From Diploptera punctata (taxonomy: Eukaryota > Arthropoda > Insecta > Blattodea > Blaberidae): 64,000 nucleotides of DNA. Below the pieces are notes generated by a model. The model had not been told where the DNA came from and ran no database searches. It was given only the letters and a program-made list of their open reading frames with translations. Numbering within the stretch: position 1 is the first letter of the stretch; every line of letters starts with the position of its first letter. Below, piece by piece: positions 44,290 through 54,714 of this stretch. The stretch is from contig JASPKZ010002336.1 of NCBI GenBank assembly GCA_030220185.1, positions 654,501-718,500 on the forward strand, given 5' to 3'. The position numbers and the translations under genes are program-made.

Positions 44290-44960
44290 AGTTTTTTTTT
44301 TATGTCCCAATGATCTTTTGCCTTGAGGATGGTAATGAAGCAAAGTTTTTGGAATTCTGTGAGATGGCATTCGTTGAAGATGGGCTTTCCGGTTGTTCTG
44401 GTAGTTTTGTTTATGATGCAGAATGGGTTCTACATCAACTCTTCCATAATTTCCTCATTTTTTATGGTTCCACTTTGTATGGCCTACTGCACGGTGTGCA
44501 AATTGCATCTCATTTGCTGTTATTCAACTGTTTCTGATTATATAAAGCCAAAATTTAAACTTTATAGAGACTTGTCTTGGTCCCTATATTGTCACTGAAA
44601 GCTTTAACATGTGGAGAAAGGCTTTTGATGTATTTGAAGAGTCAAGAAGGTATTTTCTGACATGCATAGGAAGCCTATCCCTTCATGCCACAAGGAAATC
44701 AGGTGTTCCAGTTTTTAGATTATGTATTCCTAAATTGTAGGTCCATTACTGTTTTAGGTAACGTGCCTTGGTTGCTGAAACATTAAGGATAGGCATAGTC
44801 TTTTGCAGGTCAAAGGTAATTGCAACTACACTTTCACTTACTCTTTCATCCTTCAATTCACGAAACTTATCTTTTGCTGTTCTTTCAATCTCCACCTTAA
44901 CCATGTGAAATTCCTTTTACATCAGAGCTGAAACTTCCTTTTTCTGTTTATATAATTCAA
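44290..44960 (-). pseudogene. Decayed transposon coding remnants
   Basis: On the minus strand, 44960-44560 gives VVAITFDLQKTMPI and then QWTYNLGIH in broken frames. This resembles a protein found in many repeated insect elements, but I cannot name it securely. 44560-44290 gives HRIPKTLLHYHPQGKRSLG, a LINE C-terminal segment. The plus-strand frames here are mirror artefacts. Confidence 0.4.
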
Positions 44961-44989
44961 ATTTTATCACCTCACCTCATATTCTTCTT

Positions 44990-45032
44990 AGACCGGTTTT
45001 GGGACCTTCTTCGGTTCCATCCTTAGTATTTT
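44990..45032 (-). ncRNA. Degenerate hammerhead-like motif
   Basis: Minus strand CTAAGGAT (RC of 45019-45026), GGAACC/GGTCCC hairpin, AAAA in place of GAAA, ACCGGT, C. Two core changes, so probably inactive. Confidence 0.5.
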
Positions 45033-45604
45033 CATGACTATTATGTCGTCTTAAAAAGCTGCCTCCTGCTCCCTCTGTTAGTAGACTGAAGAACCTCAAA
45101 ATCAAAACATTTTTCATGGAAATTTCAGTTCATTATTTTCTTCTTTCTGTTTTATTTTTTAATGTTTTTTTTTATTTTTTTCCCAAACCGTGAGCTTTTT
45201 GGGTTTTTCTATATGTTTAATTAATTTGACCTTTCTTTTGATTTGATGTTCTCTGACCATCCATGGGCTGCTGCTGCAGATTTTCCTACTTTCCCGTTCT
45301 TGACATTCCTGAGATGTTCTTTCACTCTGGCTTTTAAATTTCTCTTTGTTTTCCCTGTGTAGATTTTCTCATATTCTCCACTGATTTGTTTTCTTCTTCT
45401 ATTCTCTCATTTTTGTTGGATCTAATTAATCTAATAGGGAAAACAAACAGAAATTTAAAAACCAGAGTGAAAGAACATCTCAGAAATATGAAGAATGGGG
45501 AAGTAGAAAAATATTGAACTTTTATAGGAATAAATCACTACGAGGTTTAATTTATGATTAAATTAAAATGCTTCATATTTCTCCTCATATCCTGTCTTCT
45601 AAGT

Positions 45605-45650
45605 AGAATGTGATTTCAAAGCCTTGGCAGCTTCATCTTCAGTACTTGCT
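45605..45650 (-). ncRNA. Hammerhead-like motif (left arm)
   Basis: Minus strand CTGAAGAT (RC of 45635-45642), stem GAAGC/GGCTTT type, GAAA (RC of 45613-45616), then ATCACATTC. Stem III is altered relative to the right arm. Confidence 0.55.
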
Positions 45651-45709
45651 TGTTGACTGATGTTATGTCGATCAGAAGCGGTTTCTGATTGGCATAACAT
45701 CAGTCGACT

Positions 45710-45760
45710 AGTAAGTGCTGAAGATGAAGCCGCCAAGGCTTTGAAATCGCAATCTACTTG
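45710..45760 (+). ncRNA. Hammerhead-like motif (right arm)
   Basis: AAGTG, CTGAAGAT (45718-45725), stem GAAGCC/GGCTTT, GAAA (45743-45746), ATCGCAAT, C, then TACTT. AAGTG pairs with TACTT (one G-U), a 5-6 bp stem I. TATGAGGAGAGG follows. A well-formed copy. Confidence 0.7.
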
Positions 45761-46057
45761 GAAGACTGGATATGAGGAGAGGTATGAAGTATTTTAATTT
45801 AATCACAGGTAGAAAAATTTTCAGTAGCAGCCCATGCATAATCAGAAAAACATTAAATCAAAAGAGAGGCCAAATTAATTAAACAAATGGAAAACTCAAA
45901 GATCTCATGGTTTGGGAAAAAAATCTACATTAAAAAAAACATAAAGAAAAAATTAATGAACTCTGAAATTCCCAAGTAAAATTATATGATTTCGAGGTTC
46001 CTCAGTCTACCAACACAGGGGAGCAGAGATGACTCTACAAGATGACATAACAGCCAT

Positions 46058-46102
46058 GAAGTACTGAGAATGGAACCGAACAAGGTCCTGAAACCGGTCT
46101 AA
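46058..46102 (+). ncRNA. Hammerhead-like motif
   Basis: TA, CTGAGAAT (46064-46071), stem GGAACC/GGTCCT, GAAA (46090-46093), ACCGGT, C, then TAAG. G8 is A. A GAA-repeat run and TATGAGATGG follow. Confidence 0.55.
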
Positions 46103-46278
46103 GAAGAAGAAGAAGAAGAATATGAGATGGATGATAAAATTCTACTTAAATGAATAATACCTTATAATAGTGTTAATTCCTAAAAGTCAATTTTTTTCTG
46201 CTTCATGTGAGTTATTTGATATACTTGTAACAAGTATCAGTGCTTGGTCTTTTGAAATTAGGTGTTAAATATATTATA

Positions 46279-46345
46279 TTTGAAGAGAAAAATTACATGC
46301 TCAGACTGGGGTTTGAACCCAGGACTTTTTGCACACTAGGCAAAT
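46279..46345 (-). tRNA. Truncated tRNA-like unit
   Basis: Box B (GGGTTCAAACCCC on the minus strand) and the shared tail ATTTTTCTCTTCAAATATA are present; the D-arm side is lost. Same family as 50382-51481 by the tail. Confidence 0.5.
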
Positions 46346-46368
46346 GCTATCTATAAAAGCTTTTTTTT

Positions 46369-46683
46369 TTACAGTTCATTGTGTTTCTCATCACGACAAA
46401 ATGTACAGTATAGTTTGTACATATCTTTTAAGTTAAAATATTGTCTATTGGTGGCTGGCGTATCTTGGAAACTTGTTAATATTTTCTCATATAATTTCAG
46501 TTTTGTCTTGGGAAATTTTGTTAGTGGCTTTTTTTTTCTAGGAGGCACACCAAAGCCATTTTTCTTCCTCACTAAATTTTGTGAACATTCATTAGAAACA
46601 TCAGTGAGTTTTAAAGAAAAACTCCTTCCATATTCATAGAACTTACGATGGATTTTCAAATAAAATGAAATAAAATGAGTCAT
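46369..46683 (-). CDS. Unrecognised 104-codon ORF
   Basis: Minus-strand frame with basic stretch GVPPRKKKPLTKFPK and aromatic-rich NRQYFNLKDMYKLY ending CTFCRDEKHNEL. No family recognised. It may be the C-terminal piece of a transposon protein, given the tRNA-like unit and foldbacks on both sides. It is more protein-like than the overlapping plus-strand frame. Confidence 0.3.
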   Translation of the reverse strand: MTHFISFYLKIHRKFYEYGRSFSLKLTDVSNECSQNLVRKKNGFGVPPRKKKPLTKFPKTKLKLYEKILTSFQDTPATNRQYFNLKDMYKLYCTFCRDEKHNEL

Positions 46684-46689
46684 ACTTCA

Positions 46690-46835
46690 TCTCACCTCAT
46701 ACACTCCATGTTTTTCACAGCACAGGACCATGATTTCAGAGTCAAAAAGATGGCTTAAGATAGGGACAACTGTCCCTGAAACCACAGTCCTGTGCTGTGA
46801 AAAACAGAGTGTATGAGGTAAGATGATATACGACT
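46690..46835. repeat. Short foldback with a ribozyme motif
   Basis: Arms CACCTCATACACTCCATG and complement CAGAGTGTATGAGGTAAG. The plus-strand motif lies at 46754-46792; the left arm has lost its core. Confidence 0.7.
46748..46795 (+). ncRNA. Hammerhead-like motif
   Basis: CTTAAGAT (46754-46761), perfect stem AGGGAC/GTCCCT with loop AACT, GAAA (46778-46781), ACCACAGT, C. G5 is U, which should abolish catalysis, but the stems are intact. TATGAGGTAAG follows at 46812. Confidence 0.55.
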
Positions 46836-46847
46836 CAGTTTTATTAA

Positions 46848-46923
46848 TAAATAAGGCGAGTCTGTTGCATCTTACCTCAACTTTTATGAGGTAATTTGCA
46901 ACAGACTCACCTTATTTATTAAG
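46848..46923. repeat. Near-perfect 76 bp palindrome
   Basis: AATAAATAAGGCGAGTCTGT on the left is complementary to ACAGACTCACCTTATTTATT on the right, with a nested ACCTCA/TGAGGT stem. It touches the ribozyme foldback to its left. Confidence 0.8.
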
Positions 46924-46999
46924 AAGAAATTACTTACATATTCCAAATCTCCTAAGGGAATAAACATGTAGCATAAACCTCATAATGTTAAAAATTCCC

Positions 47000-48680
47000 A
47001 AATTTATTATATTAAAAAAAAAGTAGCACTTGTTTGTTGCTGCTTCCTTTTCACTGGTTCTGTTTGTGCTGTACCATTTAGGAAAGGTGTTTGCAAATCT
47101 CAGTTACCTAATGTACAGTATTCTTTAAAGATTGCTTGTCTTTGTTCAATAGTAATATTATTAGTACATTCATACTTGCATTGATGATTTTCAAGATCTG
47201 TTCTTTTTTAGCTTCCTAGCTTGATTGAAGCTTAATGTCTAAGTAATATTTAGAATAAAATCCGCTAAACTTGTTGATTTTAATGGATTATCACAGAGCA
47301 ATAACTATCACCAAACCAGCCATGTGTCTGAATAGTAAAGGGGTACCAAGTACGCTTGTATCCTTTTCCCTCCAAAGCCAACTAAACCTTTGTTTGGAGT
47401 TAAGTAAGTGGCTATTAGAACACAGCACTGGGTGGACAGAACACATATCTCTCTCTAGTTCCAAAGTAGATTGAGAAATTTCCAGTTCACCCATGCATGT
47501 AACTGTAGTTTTTTAAAAAAATGCACTTATACCCCTTTACCCCTGAGGTCCTCAATTATAGTGTGCGTCATTCATCTATATGATACTGTTTTTGGAGTGT
47601 TAGCATCATCAGATACATGTGAAATATAGGACTGATTTAGTCAGCAGTTTTGGTGCAGTTTTAATGCATTTATGTTAAGTGTTCAAATTGTATTCTTCTG
47701 CATGCATATGTTAATTTAATGAGAATTTGGAAATAAAGTAGAAAAATGTTATCTACTATTAAATAAATTTGTAAAAAATAAAAAAAATTTCAGGAATGTA
47801 ATTCATAAAAATTGTAAATAGAAGAAAAGAAATGGTTTAATAATTTATAAATAGGAATGTGTTTGAACAACATATGTTTAGATGAGAGATTGTCCATGAG
47901 TCAGAATATGATGGCCTGTGAGCTTTGCATGAAGTAGAGCAGTATGGGCTGAAGGTGAAAATACCCTTACGTTGTTGTGGTAACACATGAAATTGTAGAT
48001 TGAGGTAGGCCCCAGTGATGTATCCAAATGAAGGGTAATCCCACATTGTCACCATAAGAGTGGATTCACTTTGGGTTAATTTAGAGTTCGGTCAGGGTAA
48101 AGTGGACTTTTTCCAGGAAATAAACATGAATTTCTAAAGGTTTGTAGAAATGAAATCACAAGTTATCGCAAACAATCCACTATTTATTTAATATCTTTTC
48201 TAATTTCCAAAGAACTTTAGGAATTATGTCACAGTTCTTAATAACTTCTCTCATATTATCAAAAAATAGTTATCATGTCAATCGGTTAATTATTCATAAA
48301 AATATGTTATTCACTTCAAATTATTTCAGTTTAAATAACTTTTGCATTTATTTGTGCGTAGAGTAGATGACATTCTTAACTTTGTAGTTGTCAACTTAAT
48401 TATTATCATACCACTATATTCACAAATTGTATAATTAATTCAATTAATTATTTTGAAAATAGCTTTTAAATAATTTATATATTTTAATGTATGTATATGT
48501 ATATATATATCTTAATTTTATTCACTTATTATTAGGAGTATGACACACTCTTATGATTTAGGCTTCTAACTGTTGTAGTGATGCCTGTAGCTAAACTGCT
48601 CCACGACAGCTTAGGAGTTATGGCCTATCACATTGATAATTCAAGACAGAGTAAAATTTTAATACTTTCTTAAATGAAAT
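47000..48680. other. No gene recognised
   Basis: AT-rich. Overlapping frames at 47271-47494 on both strands look like chance. No splice-bounded exon, repeat pair or RNA gene that I can support. Confidence 0.5.
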
Positions 48681-48684
48681 TCCA

Positions 48685-48990
48685 TCACATCAGCAATGCT
48701 CACTGGAATTTCAAAATTCATGGATCTAAATTTGTTCTGAATGTATATATTTTCTCAAACTGTTAATTCCAAGTGCCTTGCCAAATGTTTCAAAAGTTTT
48801 GTTTCTTTTTTATTTTTTCAGTTTTATGATTTTCTAACAAAATATGAGCTGCAATTGCTAATTTCTCAAATTCCCATTTTTAATATTTACACTTTAGAAA
48901 TATTAAAAATGGTGTTGAGCAATTGCAGTTCATAGTTTGCTAGAGAATCATAAAATTGAAAAAGAAACAAAACTTTTGAAACATTTGGCG
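48685..48990. mobile_element. Inverted pair of Penelope-like tail fragments
   Basis: 48690-48890 is the minus-strand GIY-YIG tail region (MNFEIPV, ENIYIQ, LKHLARHLELTV pieces). From 48892 the same sequence returns on the plus strand (AATATTAAAAATGGTGTTGA, AATCATAAAATTGAAAAAGA). The two halves fold on each other. Confidence 0.65.
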
Positions 48991-49179
48991 AGGTGCTGAA
49001 TGCCTGTAAACTTTACAATATCTTTTGTTACTCAATCCTGGTTAGCAATTGAAAACATTTCAATGAAACTTGGTGCATAGATAGTCTATGTCCTGGATTA
49101 GCACATAGTCTATATACATAAATCATCATCCTCTTATTGTGTCCTTTCAGAAGATTGATTTTATATACATATATACATT

Positions 49180-49183
49180 ATAT

Positions 49184-49235
<52 letters not shown>
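49180..49235. repeat. (TG)n(TA)n microsatellite
   Basis: Alternating GT run followed by TA run, directly before SINE copy 2. Confidence 0.92.
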
Positions 49236-49238
<3 letters not shown>

Positions 49239-49544
49239 CAATGCTGTGGTCTCAAGGTAGCTTGCTGCCTTGTCATGCAGTGGGCCCGGGTTCAATTCCC
49301 AGTCGGGACAGGCTCTTGGGTGAGGTTTTTCTCGGGGTTTTTCCTCACCTGTAAGAGAAATGTCAGGAAGGCTTAGGGCCCAATGGTCCCCGAAAATCAT
49401 CTGGCCATCATCATCATCCATCATTGGTGTGGAAAGCAACGGGAAGCTACCACACCTATAATTCCCTAATAAAGCGGCAAAGCATAGTATGAAAATGCTA
49501 TGATTGCAGTGAAAGACCTGCCCTTGGGCAGAATTACTATGGGT

Positions 49545-49547
<3 letters not shown>
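49236..49547 (+). mobile_element. tRNA-derived SINE, copy 2
   Basis: The same head, body and GGTGGA end as the copy at 32976. It is inserted in a TA repeat that continues at 49548-49600, so its target duplication cannot be separated from the repeat. Confidence 0.87.

Positions 49548-49600
<53 letters not shown>
49548..49600. repeat. (TA)n microsatellite
   Basis: Uninterrupted TA run after SINE copy 2. Confidence 0.92.
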
Positions 49601-49601
<1 letters not shown>

Positions 49602-49828
49602 TTAGAATTTTTACTTTTAGATAAGTTACAACCCTGGAATGCCTGGAAAAAAGTCAATCAAGCTTGGTATACACATGACTTAAAATCTCCAAAATATACT
49701 GTGAGAGGTAAGAAACCCTTTACTCCTTGGGGAGGGGGGGTGAGAGAGGGATTACATAACAATAGAAAATGAATTATTTTTAATGTCAAATCCTAAATTT
49801 TTAAATTCATTGGTGATATCTCTACATT

Positions 49829-50095
49829 GTCCACCGCTGTGGTCTCGAGGTAGCATGCTGCCTTGTCACGCAGCGGGCCCGGGTTCGATCCCCACTCGGG
49901 ACAGTTTTTCTTACCTGTAAGACAAATGTCAGGTCCAAACGGTCCCCGAAATCATATGACCATCATCATCCTTCACCGGTGTGGAAAGCAATGGGAAGCT
50001 ACCACACCTACAATTCCCTAGTAAAGCTGTAAGCATAGCTAGAAAATGCTATGATTGCAGTGAAAGACCTGCCCTAGGGCAGAATTACTATGGAA
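49829..50095 (+). mobile_element. tRNA-derived SINE, copy 3
   Basis: Flanked by ATCTCTACATT (49818-49828 and 50096-50106). A stretch after the head, including part of the CCTCACC region, is missing compared with copy 1. Confidence 0.87.
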
Positions 50096-50444
50096 ATCTC
50101 TACATTTGAGCCCTAGCATCTTGACCTCCTAAACAGCATGTTGGGATTCTGTGTTCCTTAACAAAAAAAATGATCTTCTCTATATGACCTATAATTTCTA
50201 AAAGTTTTTTCTACACACTGTATAGCTACATAATAAAACACTAGTAAGTCCAACAGAAAAGACATTCAAGTTTTAGTAGTTTTTACCTGATGGTTGAATA
50301 CAGGTAGTCATTTTCCATGAATTCATTAGTACAAAAGACAAATTAAAATAGCTGCAGAATAAAAATGAAGTTAGTAGAATGTTTTAATAATTGATTTCGT
50401 ACATCTCATTGATGGATAAATCATATTTGAAGAGAAAAATTATA

Positions 50445-50518
50445 CGCTCAGACCGGGACTTGAACCCGGGACCCTTGGTTCTCTAGACCAAGTGCTCTAC
50501 CAACTGAGCTACCTGAGA
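50445..50518 (-). tRNA. tRNA-like head, unit 1
   Basis: Minus strand: GTAGCTCAGTTGGTAGAGC D-arm, anticodon-like stem CTTGGT/ACCAAG around CTAGAGA, and T-arm CCGGG-TTCAAGT-CCCGG. The AGA triplet would be serine, but there is no long variable arm and the acceptor is only about 5 bp (CTCAG/CTGAG). Confidence 0.6.
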
Positions 50519-50737
50519 CAAGTACCGATCTAAACGCAAATCTCTCTCTTATACATTGTAATTCCCTTCCAACAAATGCTCTGAAGCCATGCTTCTATCT
50601 TGCAAATGTTGGCTCCTTTATTAAGAAGACATATTTGGGAATTATACATTACAGCCAGTACGGCTTTTTTCATGTTTTAATAATTGATTTCGTACATCTC
50701 ATTGATGGATAAATCATATTTGAAGAGAAAAATTATA

Positions 50738-50811
50738 CGCTCAGACCGGGACTTGAACCCGGGACCCTTGGTTCTCTAGACCAAGTGCTCTACCAACTGA
50801 GCTACCTGAGA
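50738..50811 (-). tRNA. tRNA-like head, unit 2
   Basis: Identical to unit 1 as far as I can compare, 293 bp to its right. Confidence 0.6.
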
Positions 50812-51093
50812 CAAGTACCGATCTAAACGCAAATCTCTCTCTTATACATTGTAATTCAAGTCCCGGTCTGAGCGTATAATTTTTCTCTTCAAATATGATT
50901 TATCCATCAATGAGATGTACGAAATCAATTATTAAAACATGAAAAAAGCCGTACTGGCTGTAATGTATAATTCCCAAATATGTCTTCTTAATAAAGGAGC
51001 CAACATTTGCAAGATAGAAGCATGGCTTCAGAGCATTTGTTGGAAGGGAATTACAATGTATAAGAGAGAGATTTGCGTTTAGATCGGTACTTG

Positions 51094-51167
51094 TCTCAGG
51101 TAGCTCAGTTGGTAGAGCACTTGGTCTAGAGAACCAAGGGTCCCGGGTTCAAGTCCCGGTCTGAGCG
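51094..51167 (+). tRNA. tRNA-like head, unit 3
   Basis: The same sequence as unit 1 on the opposite strand, followed by TATAATTTTTCTCTTCAAAT. Confidence 0.6.
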
Positions 51168-51386
51168 TATAATTTTTCTCTTCAAATATGATTTATCCAT
51201 CAATGAGATGTACGAAATCAATTATTAAAACATGAAAAAAGCCGTACTGGCTGTAATGTATAATTCCCAAATATGTCTTCTTAATAAAGGAGCCAACATT
51301 TGCAAGATAGAAGCATGGCTTCAGAGCATTTGTTGGAAGGGAATTACAATGTATAAGAGAGAGATTTGCGTTTAGATCGGTACTTG

Positions 51387-51460
51387 TCTCAGGTAGCTCA
51401 GTTGGTAGAGCACTTGGTCTAGAGAACCAAGGGTCCCGGGTTCAAGTCCCGGTCTGAGCG
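51387..51460 (+). tRNA. tRNA-like head, unit 4
   Basis: The last head of the array. Its tail is cut by the right target duplication just after CTCTTCAAATA. Confidence 0.6.
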
Positions 51461-51559
51461 TATAATTTTTCTCTTCAAATATTAGTAGAATGTATTTTTC
51501 TACTTGAAGCAACTAGGTGAGTCTTACATATCAGTTTTTCTTGCATAAAAAAAAAACAC

Positions 51560-52460
51560 AAATGCAGACTGCTAGTTTCTCACTGAATTTTTTGTACAGT
51601 CATATATATATATTTACACAGTCTTTAAATTAGTAGTCTATACGAAGAATTAAAGTGAGTGTCCATAATCATTAAACAATTAGTGTCTGCAACTGATTTG
51701 CAATTTCAAGTGGAAGTTCTCTTAATAAGGAAGTAAATTATTTATCAAAACATCTTCACCTTAAAGCTCTATGTTAATAATTTTCCATGAACTGTTCTCG
51801 TTTCTGAAGGGTTCAATTGACTGGCCTGGAACTAAAGTGGTCTATGTATCATTTTGGCTAAAATCCAGGTTATGGTAAATTTGATTTGAACAGGTGAGCA
51901 TCTACATTCTAAAGTGGTCTATGTGTCATTTGTCGTAATATTAGCAGATGTTTTTAATGTTAGTCAGTTTCTAAGTCATTGATTTTCTTTGTTCTTACTA
52001 TTCGTACCATAGACCACTTTAGTTCCATGCTAGCCAATTGATATCACTTTGAGATATTCACTATCAGATATTACGATAGCCTCTTCCAATTTCCTCTTCT
52101 CGCCACATTTTGATGTTTCTGACATTTAATCAAATACATTACTTTGGGACATTATTGATTGTTCATAATGTTAAAAAATCGTTTCTGAAATATCAATCTT
52201 ATACTCAAAAGCAGTTACCTGTGTTAGACTCATGACATTATGAATATGGTTCATCTAACAATCTAATTTCTGTTTTAATGGTATTAGCTTGAGTACGAGT
52301 AGATGACCTTGAGGCATTGTATCTGTAGGGAATGTAGATGTGACATCCCCTGGGGTTGATGACTGAGTTGAAGAATCTGAAGTCTGCAAAACAAGAAAAA
52401 TAAACTTTTAATAATTATGTTTAGATAATTTTTAACATAATTACTAGTGTAGGACTCATA
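51560..52460 (-). pseudogene. Decayed duplicate of the exon at 57626-58120
   Basis: The surrounding intron and exon match 57420-58275 at many points (TTAGTGTCTGCAACTGATTT, CACTTTGGGA, GGGGTTGATGACTGAG). The acceptor TTTTGCAG and TSDSSTQSSTPGDVTST remain, but a stop comes after about 43 codons and further indels follow. It sits about 5.8 kb downstream in the gene's direction. A MITE is inserted in it. Confidence 0.65.
51821..52034. mobile_element. 214 bp MITE with terminal inverted repeats
   Basis: Ends CTGGCCTGGAACTAAAGTGG and, inverted, CCACTTTAGTTCCATGCTAG. The motif CTAAAGTGGTCTATG occurs a third time inside. CAATTGA is duplicated on both sides (51814-51820 and 52035-52041). The length fits a hAT-type MITE, though the duplication is 7 rather than 8 bp. 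Confidence 0.75.
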
Positions 52461-52677
52461 TAATAGACAATAACTTTAAGCAGAGTTAGTTTGAAGAGCA
52501 AAAAAAAAAGTATAGCCTACATTTATTCTAATTACCTGACATTATATTTTATTATTAATTAAGGTCACATTTATCTTTAAAAATGTATATATATTTTTAG
52601 ATATCTTGAATAATTGAGTCTAATTAATATTATATTTATATTTTAAATATGTGAAGTTTGATCATCACAAATTGGTA

Positions 52678-53114
52678 CAGTAGAGCCGCGGTTATCCGAG
52701 CCCTGACTAACTGAGGTAGTCTCAAAATAAAAATCCCATTTTACATGATGGAAGCATTTGGATAAAGTGCCATGGAAAGTAGTGTAAAACAAAAATGTGC
52801 ATAAAAGAAAGTAGCCGATTGGAAGTGACAGATGAGATGATAGTAGAGGCAGTGAATGTAGAAGCTGAAGAAAGTGATAATGAAGAAACTGGAATGGAGA
52901 ATAAAAAATCAGCCACAATGAAGGATGCAAAGCGATAGAAAAGGCCATCGAGCACCTAGAGCAATAGTCGAAACAACTTCAGTAGACCTTCTACTACTAT
53001 GACGATTGCATGAAATGGCGGCAGATTTTTGACAGAGTCCATGTTATCCGAGTTTTCGATTGTCTGAGATGCCCTCGGTCCACATTACCTCGTAAATAAT
53101 CGAGGCTCTTACTG
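52678..53114 (+). mobile_element. Tigger/pogo-like DNA transposon, internally deleted
   Basis: Termini CAGTAGAGCCGCGGTTATCC and (inverted) CAGTAAGAGCCTCGATTAT, with TA on both sides. Plus-strand remnants (VTDEMIVEAVNVEAEESDNE) match the acidic C-terminal tail of Tigger transposases. The catalytic domain is missing. Confidence 0.78.
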
Positions 53115-53230
53115 TACCTATATAAAGGTACAGTATTCACATCTTCTGTAATAAAAAGGTAAGTGAAATATGAAGTACAGTAGTCATTACATATAAAATC
53201 TACCTTAACTTTATTGTTGTATCTGTTATA

Positions 53231-53885
53231 CAGTGTGATTATAAAGTCCCAGTACATTTTGTGGATAACGTAGCGCAAATAAAACAACAATTATAAGGTA
53301 GTTTCTACTATCAAGTTAGTGTTCAACATAACCTCCATCAATCTCAAAACATGTTTCCCAATGACGCACCGTCGCCCGGAAAACATGCACCGACATATCC
53401 TCTGTAATCATTTCACTCGCTTGGCATATGTGTTCTTTCAGCACTTGCAGATTAGGAAACTTGGTTCTGTACACCTGTTGCTTGATGAACCCCCAAGTAA
53501 AAAAGTCTAGGGATGTGAGAAGTCTGGCGAACGAGGTGCTCAGATATGAGAAGATGCCCTTCCAATCCACCTTTTGGGAAACCTGTCATTGAGACACCCA
53601 CGTATAGCCAGAGCAAAGTGTGGTGGTGCTCCATCTTGTTGCAACACCACTGTATCAATGATACCATCTTGAAAAGTTGCAACATATCAAGATACATGTC
53701 TCCCGTGATGGTTTCCTTTGGAATCTGTCTCTAACTTCCTCGTACGACTGGCCTCTTAAACACGCAGCAACAATCTCTATCTGCTCTTTAATGGTGAACA
53801 TATTTGTATCTTTCGAATGGCTGTAACAGAAATACGATATGTAAGCAATTTCTTTAAAATGTACTGAGACTTTATAATCACACTG
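53231..53885 (-). mobile_element. Mariner-like transposon, internally deleted
   Basis: Termini CAGTGTGATTATAAAGTCCC and (inverted) CAGTGTGATTATAAAGTCTC, flanked by TA. On the minus strand an N-terminal start (MFTIKEQIEIVAACLRG, near 53800) is followed, after a deletion, by the C-terminal end of the DDE domain (DFFTWGFIKQQVYRTKFPNL, EMITEDMSVHVF). Frames are broken and the first catalytic Asp region is missing or out of frame. Confidence 0.8.
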
Positions 53886-54714
53886 TATTTTGAATCCAAG
53901 TATAATTGAATTACAGACAAGTCACCTGTAGACCATAATTAACATACGTAGAGAGAAAAAATTGTATATGAGCAAGAATCTGAGATCTATATCTCCAGTT
54001 TTATGTATTGGTGCTCTGTCATTTAGCTATTTAGCCACATCTGGAGTAAGAGCAAAATCTTTAATCCTATGGTTTCCTGTGTTCGCAAGACAAAAAAATA
54101 ATAATTTCCACATCAGGTTTGACATTACACTGAAACCCCATCATAAAGACTTCTGACAATAGAAGCAATCTCTTAACTCTTGTGACTACAGTTTCACCTC
54201 CACATTTGCAATCCAAGAAAGGTGTTTGCTTATAAAATTATATCACTCTGTTCTCAAAAAAACTCATTAATCATTAAATATAATTTTGTCATAATTCCAC
54301 TTCAGGACTTATGAGATATTAATTCATGTAGATCTTCCTACAGTACTGTAAGTTTTTCCTTAACCAAACAAAACTGAAGATAGTACATCATTCTCTATTG
54401 TTTCTTATCCATGTCCATTAGCATAGCTAGCAGGTGAGCCAAATGAGTCTAGACGTACCCAAACAATTGAGTATAGGTTTGCAGGAACTACTCCAGTGTA
54501 GGACTTTTTATGATGCTGTAGTTTTTCCTTAACCAAACAAAATTAAAAATAGTACATCATCTTTCTCCATTGTTTCCTATCCAACACATCTGTGTCCAAT
54601 TGCATAGCCAGCCTTGAGATTTTTTGGCCTATATTTAATTTGAACTATATTATGGTCAGAATCGCTATCTGCTCCTTGCTGACTTCGGCAGTCAAAGATA
54701 TCAGAAGTATTAAT

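Larger units (their letters stand above)
44965..46145. mobile_element. Inverted Penelope-like copy pair with inner ribozyme foldback
   Basis: A minus-strand Penelope tail with GIY-YIG region (45190-45405) faces a plus-strand copy (45435-45520, continuing 45805-45980). The copies are inverted about 45430. The plus copy is interrupted by a separate foldback at about 45535-45800. Ribozyme motifs lie at both outer ends (45019-45026 minus, 46064-46071 plus). So a Penelope-type element forms a whole foldback, with a ribozyme at each tip. Confidence 0.7.
50382..51481. mobile_element. Concatemer of tRNA-like units, tandem and inverted
   Basis: An 1100 bp insertion flanked by 11 bp duplications TTAGTAGAATG (50371-50381 and 51482-51492). 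The repeat unit is 293 bp. The left part has one full and one partial unit with the tRNA-like head on the minus strand. The right part, after a junction at about 50858, has a partial, a full (50943-51235) and a truncated unit on the plus strand. A single outer duplication means the whole array entered in one event. The units are nearly identical, so it is recent. Confidence 0.88.

Noticed and set aside
47271..47494. Overlapping 67-codon frames on both strands
   Set aside because: No domain, splice context or repeat support.
49137..49772. ORFs with Val-Cys or Tyr-Ile repeats
   Set aside because: Translations of GT and TA microsatellites and of the SINE.
52722..52955. Minus-strand ORFs over the Tigger element
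   Set aside because: The plus strand carries the recognisable Tigger tail; these are shadows.
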